DNA from: Novosphingobium sp.
GTDB taxonomy: Bacteria; Pseudomonadota; Alphaproteobacteria; Sphingomonadales; Sphingomonadaceae
DNA length: 64,000 bases
Reading direction: 5' to 3'
Assembly: GCA_016719755.1 (NCBI GenBank)
Contig: JADJYM010000004.1
Coordinates: 226,686-290,685 of the forward strand
The notes below the pieces were generated by a model. That model had not been told where the DNA came from and searched no databases. It saw only the letters and a program-made list of their open reading frames with translations. Within the stretch, counting starts at the first letter, position 1. Every line of letters begins with the position of its first letter. The translations under genes were made by a program, and so were the position numbers. Positions 40,291-49,865 of this stretch are shown here, in pieces.

Positions 40291-41577
40291 TCAGTCGCCG
40301 CCAAGCTCCCAGTGCCGCGCCATCATCCGCGCTGCCGTTTCAGCCAGGTCGACGGGGACTTCCGGGTAGAGCGGCAGCGGCCTATCCTTGCTCGGCAAGG
40401 CGATGGTGGCGCTGGCGCGGACCGATTCCTCCCCGCGCTGGTTCACGAACCTGACCGCGACATCGACCAGGTGCTGGCCGTTCTCGATGCGCTTGCCCAG
40501 CACTTCGCCGGTCACCCGCTGGACATCGCCCATGTAGTTGAACTTGCGGACCTCGTCGTGGACGTGAACGATGATCCCATCGTCCCCGGCCCAATCGTTG
40601 AGGTACTGCCACAGGTAGTTTTCGCGCATTACCCCATAGTCATAGGCCATCGGATTGCCGATCGCCTGGGCCCAGACCGGGTCCCAGTGGAGCCGCTGGG
40701 CAACATCGGGAATGCCATGCTCGTTGCGGACATAGAAGGCCGGAATGCGCTGGCGGTTCTTGTGCGCGCGGCGGTTGGCGGTGGGGGCATAGGGGGTGAA
40801 GCCATAGCCGGCGGCGTGGAAGCAGATCACGTCGGTCACGGTCAGCGGGCCCTTGGCCTGCGCGCCAAGCGAATCGCCCTTCTCAACGTCCTCAAAGTAG
40901 CGCTTGGCGGCGCCCTGCACCTGCTCGGCGGCGTAGATGCTTTCAATCTCCTGCCATTCCTCGTCGGTGTAGCTGGCGGGCTGCACGGCAGAATACTTGC
41001 CCTTCTTCACCGCCGTCTTGCGTTCGGTCAGGACGCGCAGAATGTCATAGGTTGCAACCACTTCGGCGCGCTGGTTGACCTTGACGCGGCGGCTGGTGAT
41101 GATCACCGAACGGCCCGCGAATTCCGATTGCTTGACCTCGCAGGTCAGATCGCCGCCATAGGTGTAGATGCTGTCGCCGGGGCGGACAGGGCGATAGAAA
41201 TTGAAGTCCGATCCTGAAACGAACACGTGGATGCCCTTGAAAAGGCTCTTTTTCAGGGCCTTGATCTCGTCCGGAACGGGATCGCCCTTCATCGGCTTGC
41301 TGATCTGGCCGACCATCATGCCGGGCGCGATGACCCCGCCCCAGCGGGTCTTCTTCGCGTAGTTCGGATCGGTGAACAGCGGGTTGTCGTCGCCGCAGCC
41401 ATAGGCCCAGTTGCGGATCGAATCGACCGAAGCCGTCTGGACATATTCCGCCGTCTTCATCGGTTCCCAGAACCCGATCAGCTTCCTCTGCCGCTCGATA
41501 TCCGAATCGAGAATTTCGTAAGCGACGGCTTTTTGCCATTCCTCGCTTTGCTTGATATCGGTTTTGGCGTCGGTCAT
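40291..41577 (-). CDS. MaoC-like (R)-enoyl-CoA hydratase with two hotdog domains
   Basis: About 428 residues, a double-hotdog protein. The first half has RNWAYGCGDDNPLFTDP with the hydratase Asp and GGVIAPGMM. The second half (GPLTVTDVICFHAAGYGFTP and VRKFNYMGDVQRVTGEV) is the other hotdog. MaoC hydratases add water to 2-enoyl-CoAs in degradation of branched or steroid side chains. The ATG at 41577 is chosen because AAGGAG is 8 bases upstream. It heads the four-gene operon, and operator site 4 lies 21 bases upstream, shared with the divergent CoA ligase. Confidence 0.8.
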   Translation of the reverse strand: MTDAKTDIKQSEEWQKAVAYEILDSDIERQRKLIGFWEPMKTAEYVQTASVDSIRNWAYGCGDDNPLFTDPNYAKKTRWGGVIAPGMMVGQISKPMKGDPVPDEIKALKKSLFKGIHVFVSGSDFNFYRPVRPGDSIYTYGGDLTCEVKQSEFAGRSVIITSRRVKVNQRAEVVATYDILRVLTERKTAVKKGKYSAVQPASYTDEEWQEIESIYAAEQVQGAAKRYFEDVEKGDSLGAQAKGPLTVTDVICFHAAGYGFTPYAPTANRRAHKNRQRIPAFYVRNEHGIPDVAQRLHWDPVWAQAIGNPMAYDYGVMRENYLWQYLNDWAGDDGIIVHVHDEVRKFNYMGDVQRVTGEVLGKRIENGQHLVDVAVRFVNQRGEESVRASATIALPSKDRPLPLYPEVPVDLAETAARMMARHWELGGD

Positions 41578-41597
41578 GTCCATTGCTCCTTGATCCC

Positions 41598-41613
41598 AGT
41601 TGTATAACTAGGT
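41598..41613 (+). promoter_or_regulatory. Shared 16-bp operator, site 4 (AGTTGTATAACTAGGT)
   Basis: It lies between the divergent MaoC operon and the CoA ligase start at 41649, identical to site 3. One site could control both directions. Confidence 0.8.
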
Positions 41614-41648
41614 AATAGATGCCGAGAGGCCAGGCAAGGGATTTGAGA

Positions 41649-43145
41649 ATGACCGAAGTTCGGCGCATCAGCGACGCGCTCAAGGTGCGGGCCATGCACC
41701 AGCGTGACGAGATCGCCCATGACGGCATCACCCGCGCCATCACCTTTGCCCAGTGGGATGCCGAGGCCGACGAAATCGGCGGCGGGCTGGCGGCGGCGGG
41801 GCTGGTGCCGGGCGACCGGGTGTTCCTCCCCATCAGCAATGCCCATGCGGTGGAAATGGCGATCGCGGTCTTCGCCGTGTTCCGCGCCGGCGGGATCGCC
41901 TGCCCGATCAACACCCGCCTCACCGCGCGCGAGATCGCCGACTTCGCCGCGCTCACCACCCCGCGCTGGTGCATCACCGACGTGCCGGAAATCGTGAAGG
42001 ACCTTGCGCTCGACGGCTGCTGGAGCGTCGATGCCATGCCCCGCAACCTTGCCGCGCTGCCCGATCAGGCCAGCCTCGATCCCAATGCCGATGCCGAAAT
42101 CCTCGGCACTTCGGGCACGACCGGCAAGATCAAGGGCGTCGTCGTCTCCCACCCCGATCTGATGAAGGGCGTGACCGGCACCAACATGGACCGTTCGCGC
42201 TCCACCCTCCACGCCCTGCCGCTGACCGGATCGGGCGGGAACCTGGGCATCGTCATGCTGCCCGCGCGCGGCGGAGCGAAAGCGATCACCCAGCCCAGGT
42301 TCGATCCCAGGGGCTTCCTGGAACTGGTCAGGGAGAAGCGGCCCGACCTCGTCTACCTCGTCCCCTCGATGCTGCGGCTGGTGCTCGATCACCCGGACGT
42401 GGCGCAATACGACTTCGCGGGCGTCAAGTACCTGATGACCGGCACCGCGCCGCTGCCGCACGATTCGGTTCTGCGCGCCCTGGCGCTGTGGCCGCACGTG
42501 CGGATGCGCAATTCCTACGGCATGTCCGAAGGCGGGATCGGGGTCGGCACCAGCACGAAGGAGCAGGTCCTCAAACCCGGCTGCGTCGGCAAGCTGCCCG
42601 AACACATGCAGCTGCGCGATGAGGACGGCAACGTCATCACCCAGCCGGGCGTGGTGGGCGAGATCTACGGCTTCCAGCAGCACCCGCGCCGCTACTGGAA
42701 CGATCCGCAAGCCACCGCCGCCAGCTTCATCGGCGGCTGGACCCGCACCGGCGACCTTGGCTATGTCGATGCCGACGGCGACCTGATCATGGCCGGGCGC
42801 TCCAAGGAACTGATCATCCGCGGCGGCTACAACATCACCCCGCTCGAAATCGAAACCGCGCTCCACCTCCATCCGGCCGTCCAGCAGGCCGCCGTGGTCG
42901 GCGTCCCCCACGAAGTGCTGGGCGAGGACATCGCCGCCGCCGTCACCCTGCGACCCGGAACCAGCGCCACCCCCGAAGACATCATCGCCTTCTGCAAGCA
43001 GCACCTCGCCGACAACAAGGTCCCCAGAACCCTCCTCATCCTCGATACCATGCCACTCAACCCCAACGGCAAAATCCTCAAAAAGGAACTCGCGCCCGTC
43101 ATGGAAAAAGCGGCGAATGAAGCGAGGATGAAACGGGTCGCCTGA
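41649..43145 (+). CDS. Acyl-CoA ligase (AMP-forming)
   Basis: 498 residues. GTSGTTGKIKGVVVSH is the P-loop, RNSYGMSEGGIG the adenine pocket, TRTGDLGYVDADGDLIMAGRSKE the hinge and PLNPNGKILKKEL the catalytic Lys. It is a standard carboxylic acid-CoA ligase. The ATG at 41649 is chosen because AAGGGA lies upstream; an earlier ATG sits directly against the operator. It is divergent from the MaoC operon through operator site 4. A D-aminoacylase-like amidohydrolase follows on the same strand. Confidence 0.85.
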   Translation: MTEVRRISDALKVRAMHQRDEIAHDGITRAITFAQWDAEADEIGGGLAAAGLVPGDRVFLPISNAHAVEMAIAVFAVFRAGGIACPINTRLTAREIADFAALTTPRWCITDVPEIVKDLALDGCWSVDAMPRNLAALPDQASLDPNADAEILGTSGTTGKIKGVVVSHPDLMKGVTGTNMDRSRSTLHALPLTGSGGNLGIVMLPARGGAKAITQPRFDPRGFLELVREKRPDLVYLVPSMLRLVLDHPDVAQYDFAGVKYLMTGTAPLPHDSVLRALALWPHVRMRNSYGMSEGGIGVGTSTKEQVLKPGCVGKLPEHMQLRDEDGNVITQPGVVGEIYGFQQHPRRYWNDPQATAASFIGGWTRTGDLGYVDADGDLIMAGRSKELIIRGGYNITPLEIETALHLHPAVQQAAVVGVPHEVLGEDIAAAVTLRPGTSATPEDIIAFCKQHLADNKVPRTLLILDTMPLNPNGKILKKELAPVMEKAANEARMKRVA

Positions 43146-43185
43146 TCGGTTAGCTTGCGTCCGAATCACAAGAACGAGAGGATGG

Positions 43186-44907
43186 ATGGCGATGGGCGCC
43201 CAGTACGATCTGGTTATTCGCGGCGGGGAAATCGCCGACGGAACGGGTGGGGAAACCTACATGGGCGATGTCGCGGTCAAGGACGGCCGCATCGCCGCGA
43301 TCGGCAAGGTCGACGGATCGGGCGTGGAGGAAATCGACGCGCGGGGCCGCATCGTCACCCCGGGCTTCGTCGACGTACATACCCATTACGACGGCCAGGC
43401 GATCTGGTCACGGCACCTTGCGCCCTCGTCCTCACACGGTGTCACCACGGCGGTGATGGGCAATTGCGGCGTCGGTTTCGCGCCTTGCCGCAAGGCTGAC
43501 CACGAACTGCTGATCAAGGTGATGGAAGGGGTGGAGGACATCCCCGGCGTGGTCATGGCCGAAGGGCTGGACTGGCACTGGGAAAGCTTCACCGAATACC
43601 TTGATGCGGTCGAAGCCGGGCAGCGCGACATCGATGTTGCCGCCTATCTCCCCCATTCGCCGCTGCGGGTGTTCGTGATGGGGACACGCGGGGCCGAGCG
43701 CGAGCCGGCCACGGCGGAGGATCTGGCCAGAATGCGCGAATTGGCGCGCGAGGCGATGGAGGCCGGAGCGGTGGGTTTTTCCTCCTCGCGGCTCAACATT
43801 CACCGCACCGCCGATGGCGGCAAGATCCCCAGCTTTGAAGCCCCGGCCGACGAGCTGAAAGCCATCGCCATGGGGATGAAGGACGCCGGGTCGGGCACGC
43901 TGCAGATGGTGCTCGATGCGCCCTATCGCGCCTGGGCAGACGAAGTGGGGATCCTGGTGGACATTGCCGAGGCCTGTGAACGGCCCGCGACCTTCTCGAT
44001 GATCAACGGCAACCATGACGTGAACTCGTGGCGCAGCGCCATCGCCCAGGTCGAGGCGGCCAACGCGCGCGGCGCGCACGTTACCGCGCAGGTCCTGCCG
44101 CGCCCGATCGGGCTGCTTTCTGGGCTGGAACTGTCGATCAACCCCTTTGTGCTGTGCCCCAGCTTTGCGCCAATTGCCGACCTGCCGCTGGAGGAAAAGC
44201 TGGCCGCGATGCGCGATCCGGCCATGCGCGCGCAGCTGCTGTCCGAACCGATGGACGGGGGCCATCCGCTCGCTATGCTGGGCCGGTCGTGGAAGTGGAT
44301 GTTCCCGCTGGGCGAGACACCGAACTACACGCCGGAACGTGACGAATGCATCCTCTCGCTCGCGCAGGCAGCAGGGGTCACGCCCGAGGAATGGGCCTAT
44401 GACTACCTCGTCGCGGGCGACGGGCGGAACATGATCCTTGGCGCGCTTGCCAATTTCCCCGAATGCCGGATCGATGCTCTGGAAGAGATGCTCAAGCATC
44501 CGGACTGCGTGATCGGTCTGGGCGATGGCGGAGCGCATTACGGCGCGATCTGCGATGCCAGTTATCCCACCTTCCTGCTGACCCACTGGGTGCGCAAACT
44601 GGGCAAGATCAGCGTGGCAGAGGCGGCGGAAATCCTTGCCGCGAAGCCCGCGCGCGCGCTCGGCTTCCGTGATCGTGGCGTGCTGCGCGTCGGAGCGAAA
44701 GCCGACATCAATGTGATCGATCTGACCGCAATGCACCTGCCCGCACCACACATCGAGCGCGATCTGCCCGCTGGCGGGCGGCGGCTCGACCAGCGGGCCA
44801 AGGGTTACGACGCAACGATCGTCTCGGGCACGATCATCCGCCGCTTCGACCAGCCAACCGGCGCGCTGCCGGGCCGGTTGGTGCGCAGCGGACAGCTGGC
44901 TGCCTAG
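43186..44907 (+). CDS. N-acyl-D-amino-acid deacylase-like amidohydrolase
   Basis: 573 residues, about 100 longer than classical D-aminoacylases but the same architecture. [17 protein letters not shown] carries H-x-[11 protein letters not shown] the Cys-bearing metal loop, [16 protein letters not shown] a further site, and [10 protein letters not shown] the C-terminal Asp. The C-terminal sandwich ([16 protein letters not shown]) is complete. Such enzymes remove acyl groups from N-acyl amino acids or amides. It is downstream of a CoA ligase, suggesting release of a free acid that is then activated (inference). REP-like hairpins follow. Confidence 0.8.
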   Translation: MAMGAQYDLVIRGGEIADGTGGETYMGDVAVKDGRIAAIGKVDGSGVEEIDARGRIVTPGFVDVHTHYDGQAIWSRHLAPSSSHGVTTAVMGNCGVGFAPCRKADHELLIKVMEGVEDIPGVVMAEGLDWHWESFTEYLDAVEAGQRDIDVAAYLPHSPLRVFVMGTRGAEREPATAEDLARMRELAREAMEAGAVGFSSSRLNIHRTADGGKIPSFEAPADELKAIAMGMKDAGSGTLQMVLDAPYRAWADEVGILVDIAEACERPATFSMINGNHDVNSWRSAIAQVEAANARGAHVTAQVLPRPIGLLSGLELSINPFVLCPSFAPIADLPLEEKLAAMRDPAMRAQLLSEPMDGGHPLAMLGRSWKWMFPLGETPNYTPERDECILSLAQAAGVTPEEWAYDYLVAGDGRNMILGALANFPECRIDALEEMLKHPDCVIGLGDGGAHYGAICDASYPTFLLTHWVRKLGKISVAEAAEILAAKPARALGFRDRGVLRVGAKADINVIDLTAMHLPAPHIERDLPAGGRRLDQRAKGYDATIVSGTIIRRFDQPTGALPGRLVRSGQLAA

Positions 44908-44942
44908 TCGTTCAGGGAATTAGAGGCGGTGCTTGAGCGCTA

Positions 44943-45023
44943 CTGGATTGCTTCGCTTCGCTCGCAATGACGGACCGTGCTTGGGTTCGTCATTGCGAAG
45001 GGCGCAGCCCAGCGGCAATCCAG
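44943..45023. repeat. Two-armed REP-like intergenic hairpin repeat
   Basis: A left unit begins CTGGATTGCTTCGCTTCGCT and ends GCAATGACG. A right unit in inverse orientation starts CGTCATTGCGAAGG and ends GCAATCCAG. The pair folds into a long imperfect hairpin between convergent genes. A related single unit is at 10954-10983. Such elements are widely dispersed in sphingomonad genomes (recalled) and may act as terminators or transcript stabilisers. Confidence 0.7.
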
Positions 45024-45054
45024 AGCGTCACGGACCGCCCTTTGAGCCCACCAC

Positions 45055-46146
45055 TCAGGCCGGGACTTCCTCCTCGGCCACGAACCCCGCCCAGGTCGCC
45101 ATGTAATCGACGAAAGCGGGTGAAAGCCCCTCGCCCAGCAAGTGGGCACGGCTGACCGGGTTCGGCAGGGAAGCGAAGTCCGGGTCCGCCGCCATCAGCT
45201 GCGGAAAATCGTGGTGGATGATCGCGGCGCGGCCCAGCAGGACGAAATCCGCTCCCGCCTCGAGGCACTGGCGCACCGTGGCGGCGCTCATGATCTTGCC
45301 AGCAACCCCAAGGCGGCAATTGCCGCGCTTCAGGTCGGTGAACCATTCGATCAGCGGACGGCTGGCGAACGCTTCCTCGACCGGGGTCTTGAAGCAGCTC
45401 CACAGCGACATGTCGATGTAGTCGACATCGCCCGATAGCATCAGCGATTCGGCGAGCTCGCGCGCCTCGGCTGTGGCCATGCCGTGGCGTTCGGGCGAGA
45501 TCCGCACCCCCAGCTGGAACTGCGGAGCGGTGCGCGCGCGAATGCCCGCGATGATCGTGTCGAGAAACTTGCGCCGCCCCGCAAAGGAGCCGCCCCAACC
45601 GTCGTCGCGCTGGTTGCCGGTGTCGAGGAACTGGCAGATCAGGTAGCTGTGCGCGCCGTGCAGCTCGACCCCGTCGAACCCGGCCTGCTCGCAGCGCACC
45701 GCCGCCGCGATAAAGGCCTCCACGGCCTCCTCGACCTCAGCGGTGGTCATGGCGCGCGAATTGGTGTCGGCATGGGCAAACGGCCCCATCGACTGCTGAC
45801 CCGTAAATTCCGGCATCGCCCGCCAGCCGCCGTGGTGGAGCTGGACCGAAGACAGGCTGCCCGCCGCGCGAATCGTGTCGGCAAGGCGCCTCAGCCCCGG
45901 CAGGTGATCGTCCGACCACACGCCCAGCTGGCCCTTGAACGCCTGCCCTGCCGGAAGAACGTGCGCCGCCGCCGTCATGGTCAGGCCGAAGCCGCCCTCT
46001 GCGCGCCGCGTCAGCCAGTGAGTCTCCTCGTCCGACAGCGTGCCATCGGCATGGCTCTGCATGTTGGTGAGCGGCGCCAGCATGAAGCGGTTCTTCATTG
46101 CCGGCCCGCGCGTCAGGGTCATCGGAGCGAAGGGATCGGTGGCCAT
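45055..46146 (-). CDS. NADH:flavin oxidoreductase (old yellow enzyme family)
   Basis: 363 residues, a single TIM barrel without the C-terminal Fe-S/FAD domains of true 2,4-dienoyl-CoA reductases. FMLAPLTNMQSHADGTLS, the flavin/substrate site VELHGAHSYLICQFLDT with N-QRDDGWGGSF, and FVLLGRAAIIHHDFPQ are visible. OYE members reduce the C=C of enones with FMN. It is the last gene of the APH-ACAD-ACAD-OYE operon and may reduce a ring enone during pathway operation (inference). Two bases of the usual HxxN are modified to HGAH, typical of a subgroup. Confidence 0.85.
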   Translation of the reverse strand: MATDPFAPMTLTRGPAMKNRFMLAPLTNMQSHADGTLSDEETHWLTRRAEGGFGLTMTAAAHVLPAGQAFKGQLGVWSDDHLPGLRRLADTIRAAGSLSSVQLHHGGWRAMPEFTGQQSMGPFAHADTNSRAMTTAEVEEAVEAFIAAAVRCEQAGFDGVELHGAHSYLICQFLDTGNQRDDGWGGSFAGRRKFLDTIIAGIRARTAPQFQLGVRISPERHGMATAEARELAESLMLSGDVDYIDMSLWSCFKTPVEEAFASRPLIEWFTDLKRGNCRLGVAGKIMSAATVRQCLEAGADFVLLGRAAIIHHDFPQLMAADPDFASLPNPVSRAHLLGEGLSPAFVDYMATWAGFVAEEEVPA

Positions 46147-46172
46147 GGGTCAGGTCCTGCTTTGAAACGGAT

Positions 46173-47393
46173 CTACTTCAACTGCTCGAACGGCACGTCC
46201 TTGTCCATCCGGACCTCGCCCGGCATCCCCAGCACGCGTTCGGCGATCTGGTTGCGCAGCACCTCGTCCGCCCCGCCTGCGATCCGCATGACGGTGGAGT
46301 AGATATAGTCGTACTGCAGGTCGGGAGTGAACGTATCGGCGGGATCGGCCGCAAGCGCGTCCAGCCCGCGCAGTTCCATGCCCAGCCCCAGCACGCGCTG
46401 CTGGCGGCCCGCGTAGCCGAGCTTGACCATCCCGGCGAGCGCGCCCGGATTTTCACCCTTCGACACCATGGTGCGCAGTCGTGCCTGGAAGTGGTTGAGC
46501 CCACGCTCGTCGGCCAGCGCCTCGGCCAGCTGGAGGCGGATCGAGCGGTCGTCGAGCATGGTCGCACCGCGCCCGTCGGGCGTGGCGGCGGCATAATCGA
46601 CCAGCGGCTCCACCCCGCTGCGGTGCGCCCCCGAACCCAGACGCTCGCCCATCAGCACGGTCATGCAACAGGCCCAGCCCTCACCCTCCGCGCCGATCCG
46701 GTTGGCATCGGGAATACGCACGTCGGTGAGGAACGTCTCGTTGAACTCGCTCATGCCCGAAATCTGGCGGATCGGGCGGGTCTCGATCCCCGGCGTCTTC
46801 ATGTCGACCACGAAGAAGGTCAGCCCCTTGTGCTTGGGGACGGTCGGATCGGTGCGAACGACCAGGATGCCCCAGTCGGTCAGGTGCGCCCAGCTGGACC
46901 AGACCTTCTGCCCGTTGACGATCCAGTCACCCGACCCGTCATCGGCGCGCACCGCCTTGGTGCGCAGCGCGGCAAGGTCGGATCCGGCGGCGGGTTCGGA
47001 GAACAGCTGGCACCAGGTGACATCGCCCTTCAGTGTCGCCTCGATGAAGCGGGCGCGCTGCTCGTCGGTCCCGTGCTTCGCGATCACGGGCAGCGCCATT
47101 CCGGTGCCGATCGAAGTGAACGGCCCCTTGGGCAGGTGATACCTGCTTTCCTCCTCTGCAAAGATCACTGCCTCGATCCCGCTCAGGCCGCGACCGCCAA
47201 GCGCCTTGGGGAAGGTCAGCCCGGCCCAGCCGCCATCGAACAGCTCGCGCATCCAGGCGCGGCCACGGTCGGCTTCCTCGGTGTCGGGAATCTTGATGCC
47301 CGCGGGCAATTCGTGGGCCGGGGCATGGCTCGCCAGCCAGGCGCGCGCTTCGGCGCGGAAGGCGGCTTCGGCGGGAGTGTCGGTAAAGTCCAT
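46173..47393 (-). CDS. Acyl-CoA dehydrogenase, subunit of a likely heteromeric pair
   Basis: 406 residues. WCQLFSEPAAGSDLAALRTK is the FAD-binding middle domain, VNGQKVWSSWAHLTD and FFVVDMKTPGIETRPI follow, and MRIAGGADEVLRNQIAERVLG is the C-terminal region. It is full length. It starts 4 bases before the stop of the next dehydrogenase gene, and two tandem dehydrogenase genes of unequal length (406 and 362) resemble the alpha2-beta2 FadE pairs used for bulky substrates such as steroid CoA esters (known in Mycobacterium, inferred here). Confidence 0.85.
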   Translation of the reverse strand: MDFTDTPAEAAFRAEARAWLASHAPAHELPAGIKIPDTEEADRGRAWMRELFDGGWAGLTFPKALGGRGLSGIEAVIFAEEESRYHLPKGPFTSIGTGMALPVIAKHGTDEQRARFIEATLKGDVTWCQLFSEPAAGSDLAALRTKAVRADDGSGDWIVNGQKVWSSWAHLTDWGILVVRTDPTVPKHKGLTFFVVDMKTPGIETRPIRQISGMSEFNETFLTDVRIPDANRIGAEGEGWACCMTVLMGERLGSGAHRSGVEPLVDYAAATPDGRGATMLDDRSIRLQLAEALADERGLNHFQARLRTMVSKGENPGALAGMVKLGYAGRQQRVLGLGMELRGLDALAADPADTFTPDLQYDYIYSTVMRIAGGADEVLRNQIAERVLGMPGEVRMDKDVPFEQLK

Positions 47394-47396
47394 GGT

Positions 47397-48485
47397 TCAG
47401 GCCGCCTTTCCTTGCGCACCCGGCAGGGCGTCGAGCAGCCGGTCCGCCCAATAGCCACGATTGCCGAGATTCACCGCGAGCAGCCGCTCGCGCCGGTAAT
47501 AGAAGTGGCAGTTCGCCTCAAAGGTGTAGCCGATCCCGCCGTGGACCTGCAGATTCTCGCGCGCGGCCATTTCAAAGGCGCGGATTGCGGAGAGCCGCGC
47601 GGCAGATGCGGCAGCGGGCAGGTCGTCGGGCGAGGCTTCGGCGGCCCAACCGGCGAAATAAGCGTTGGACTTCGCCACTTCGTTCGCCACGGCCATATCC
47701 GACAGCTTGTGCTTGATCGCCTGATAGCTGGACAGCGACCGGCCGAACATCTGGCGCTCCTTGACATAGGCCAGACCCATTTCGAGGCAGGCTTCGGACG
47801 CACCGACCGCTTCGAACGCGGCCTGCACCGCGGCACGGTCGAGCAACAGGGGCAGCAGACCCCTGCCCGGCATGGCCTCGGCCCCGGCGCCATCGAAGTC
47901 GATCCGGTAATGCGGGCGCAGCTGGTCGAAGCTGTCGAGCCGGGTGCGCGTGACGCCCGCCTGATCGAGCCGGACCAGCGCCAGCCCATCACCAACCTGC
48001 ACCACGGCAAGGTTTGCCACTCCGGCATCGGCGACCGGCTGCTTGGTGCCGGTGAGCTTGCCGCCATCAAGGCTGGCACCCTGCCCCAGCAGCGGCCCCG
48101 GCCCTTCGGCACTGGCAAAGCAGGCGATCACTTCGCCGCTCGCCAGTTTCGGCAGCCACTCGTCCTTCTGCGCCTCGCTTCCAGCCAGGCGGATCGCGTC
48201 CGCCGCCAGGACGATCGAGGAGAAGAACGGCACCGCCGCGTTGACCCGGCCCAGTTCCTGCTGGATCACGCCCAGGTCAAGCTCGCCCATGCCAAGCCCG
48301 CCGAAGGCCTCGGGGATGTTCGCCCCAAGGAAGCCCATTTCGGCGAGCTCGCGCCACAATGGCTCGTCCCATTCCGCGCCCGCGTCGATCAGCTTGCGCA
48401 AGTTGTCATAGGGCGTGCGCTCGGCCAGCAGGCCGCGCGCCTGTTCGGCCAGCATCTTCTGTTCGTCGGAAAGATCGAAATCCAT
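47397..48485 (-). CDS. Acyl-CoA dehydrogenase, partner subunit
   Basis: 362 residues, shorter than typical. The FAD region reads ACFASAEGPGPLLGQGASLD, lacking the usual GSD motif, while ERQMFGRSLSSYQAIKHKLSD and VHGGIGYTFEANCHFYYRR are intact. A degenerate middle domain in one of two tandem genes fits the non-catalytic or half-site subunit of heteromeric dehydrogenases. It is separated by 3 bases from the APH-like gene upstream and 3 bases from the second dehydrogenase downstream. Confidence 0.8.
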   Translation of the reverse strand: MDFDLSDEQKMLAEQARGLLAERTPYDNLRKLIDAGAEWDEPLWRELAEMGFLGANIPEAFGGLGMGELDLGVIQQELGRVNAAVPFFSSIVLAADAIRLAGSEAQKDEWLPKLASGEVIACFASAEGPGPLLGQGASLDGGKLTGTKQPVADAGVANLAVVQVGDGLALVRLDQAGVTRTRLDSFDQLRPHYRIDFDGAGAEAMPGRGLLPLLLDRAAVQAAFEAVGASEACLEMGLAYVKERQMFGRSLSSYQAIKHKLSDMAVANEVAKSNAYFAGWAAEASPDDLPAAASAARLSAIRAFEMAARENLQVHGGIGYTFEANCHFYYRRERLLAVNLGNRGYWADRLLDALPGAQGKAA

Positions 48486-48487
48486 GG

Positions 48488-49855
48488 TCAGGCAAGGTCC
48501 TCGTACCAGGTCGTGGCGAGAGCGCCCATGGCATCAGCCATGATGAAGGTCTCGCGCGTGACGCGGTTGTGGCAGAGCTGGAGGGCAGCGGCAAAGGGCA
48601 CCGCATCGGCGGCGATCGCTTCGGCAAGCGCGGCGCGCGCACCGGGCAGATTGTCGGGCACGGAAGGCATCAGCACCCTGATCTCGGCAAGTTCCGCCGC
48701 ATCGCAGGCCGCGCCGTGACTGGCCCGGCGCCGCCAGAACTTGACCAGGCGCGCCAGTTCCTTGGCCTTGGCCGAAGCCCGCTGGTTGCCTGCGGCGGGG
48801 ACGATGTCATCCTTGAGGTCGGCAAGCGCAGTGGCGAAGAAGCGGTCGGTCCAGTCGGGCTTGCAATCGGGCAATTCGGGATCGGTGACCGTGATCCCGG
48901 CCAGTTCGGCGACCGAGCGGACCATCACCCGCTTGTGCATCGTGCCATAGAGCAGCCCGGTGCCTGTCGCGCCCACGGACGAGCCTTCGGCACTGGCGAG
49001 CGCGGTGCTGGGCACTGAAAAGCTCAGCTGGAAATAGAGCCGGTGATACTTGAACCGCGCGAGGTCGACCGGCGTGCCGCTCGCCTCCTCGTAGGCCGCG
49101 AAGACCTCGGCCATCGGCACGAACGGCTGGATCAGGCTGCGCACCGCGATCTGGGCCAGGTCCTCCATCGGATCGCCGAGATGGGTCAGTTCCCAATCGA
49201 CCAGCGCGGCGACCCGGTTGTCCTCGCCGAACAGGAAGTTGCCCGGGCCGGCATCGCCGTGAAGCACAACCGCAGGGCCGCGATCCTGCGGCACGTTCTC
49301 CGCCAGCCAGGCGAGCGCGAGTTGCAGGATCGGATCGGGACCGGCGCCGAGGTTGAGGCGCCGCCACTGGGCCACGTTCGTGCGAATCCGTTGCGCCGGC
49401 GGCTCGCCCGCATCGCCCAGCGGGGCGAGCGCGGGATGGCTGGCGTCGACGCGGTGGAGCGCGGCAAGCTGGGCGATGAAATCATGCGCCAGTGCGGGCT
49501 TGTCGCTTGCCTGCGGAAAGCGGTCGTTACCCGCCACGAATCCGCTGAGCAGCGCTAGGTGCGAAGGGAAGCTGGCGAGCAGCGGCGCAACCTTGACCCC
49601 GGCATCGGCGAGCGGTCCGGACAATGCACCCAGAATCGCGGTTTCGCGCTGGAAATAGGGCAGGCGCGAGGGATCGCCCGCGCGCCCGTCCCAGGCGAGA
49701 TAGCAACGCTGCTCATTCCCGTCGGGATGGCGTAGCGTCACCTCCGCGCCCTGGCGCGACGCACCGCCGCCACCGCGCGCCTGTTCGGCAGCGATGACAG
49801 CGCCGGTCTGGCGTTCTACCTGTTCACGCAGGTCTGCGGGGATTGCGCTTGCCAT
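48488..49855 (-). CDS. APH-like (aminoglycoside phosphotransferase fold) kinase
   Basis: About 455 residues. VLHGDAGPGNFLFGEDN carries the catalytic Asp loop HGD-x4-N and LVDWELTHLGDPMEDLAQ the DxD-type metal Asp. The C-terminal 120 residues are an extra helical domain. The ATG at 49855 follows GAGAGG. In LvaA of Pseudomonas and in animal ACAD10/ACAD11 an APH-like kinase phosphorylates 4-hydroxyacyl-CoA, working with an acyl-CoA dehydrogenase fold; here it is directly upstream of two dehydrogenases. A similar role is likely (inference) and antibiotic resistance is unlikely. Operator site 5 lies 11 bases upstream. Confidence 0.8.
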   Translation of the reverse strand: MASAIPADLREQVERQTGAVIAAEQARGGGGASRQGAEVTLRHPDGNEQRCYLAWDGRAGDPSRLPYFQRETAILGALSGPLADAGVKVAPLLASFPSHLALLSGFVAGNDRFPQASDKPALAHDFIAQLAALHRVDASHPALAPLGDAGEPPAQRIRTNVAQWRRLNLGAGPDPILQLALAWLAENVPQDRGPAVVLHGDAGPGNFLFGEDNRVAALVDWELTHLGDPMEDLAQIAVRSLIQPFVPMAEVFAAYEEASGTPVDLARFKYHRLYFQLSFSVPSTALASAEGSSVGATGTGLLYGTMHKRVMVRSVAELAGITVTDPELPDCKPDWTDRFFATALADLKDDIVPAAGNQRASAKAKELARLVKFWRRRASHGAACDAAELAEIRVLMPSVPDNLPGARAALAEAIAADAVPFAAALQLCHNRVTRETFIMADAMGALATTWYEDLA

Positions 49856-49865
49856 CAAGCCTCTC

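Noticed and set aside
46098-48719. An 873-residue open frame on the plus strand
   Set aside because: Antisense shadow of two acyl-CoA dehydrogenase genes and the APH gene.
48488-49855. Aminoglycoside resistance kinase
   Set aside because: The APH fold is clear, but operon context with acyl-CoA dehydrogenases and extra C-terminal domain fit the acyl-CoA-linked kinase group better.
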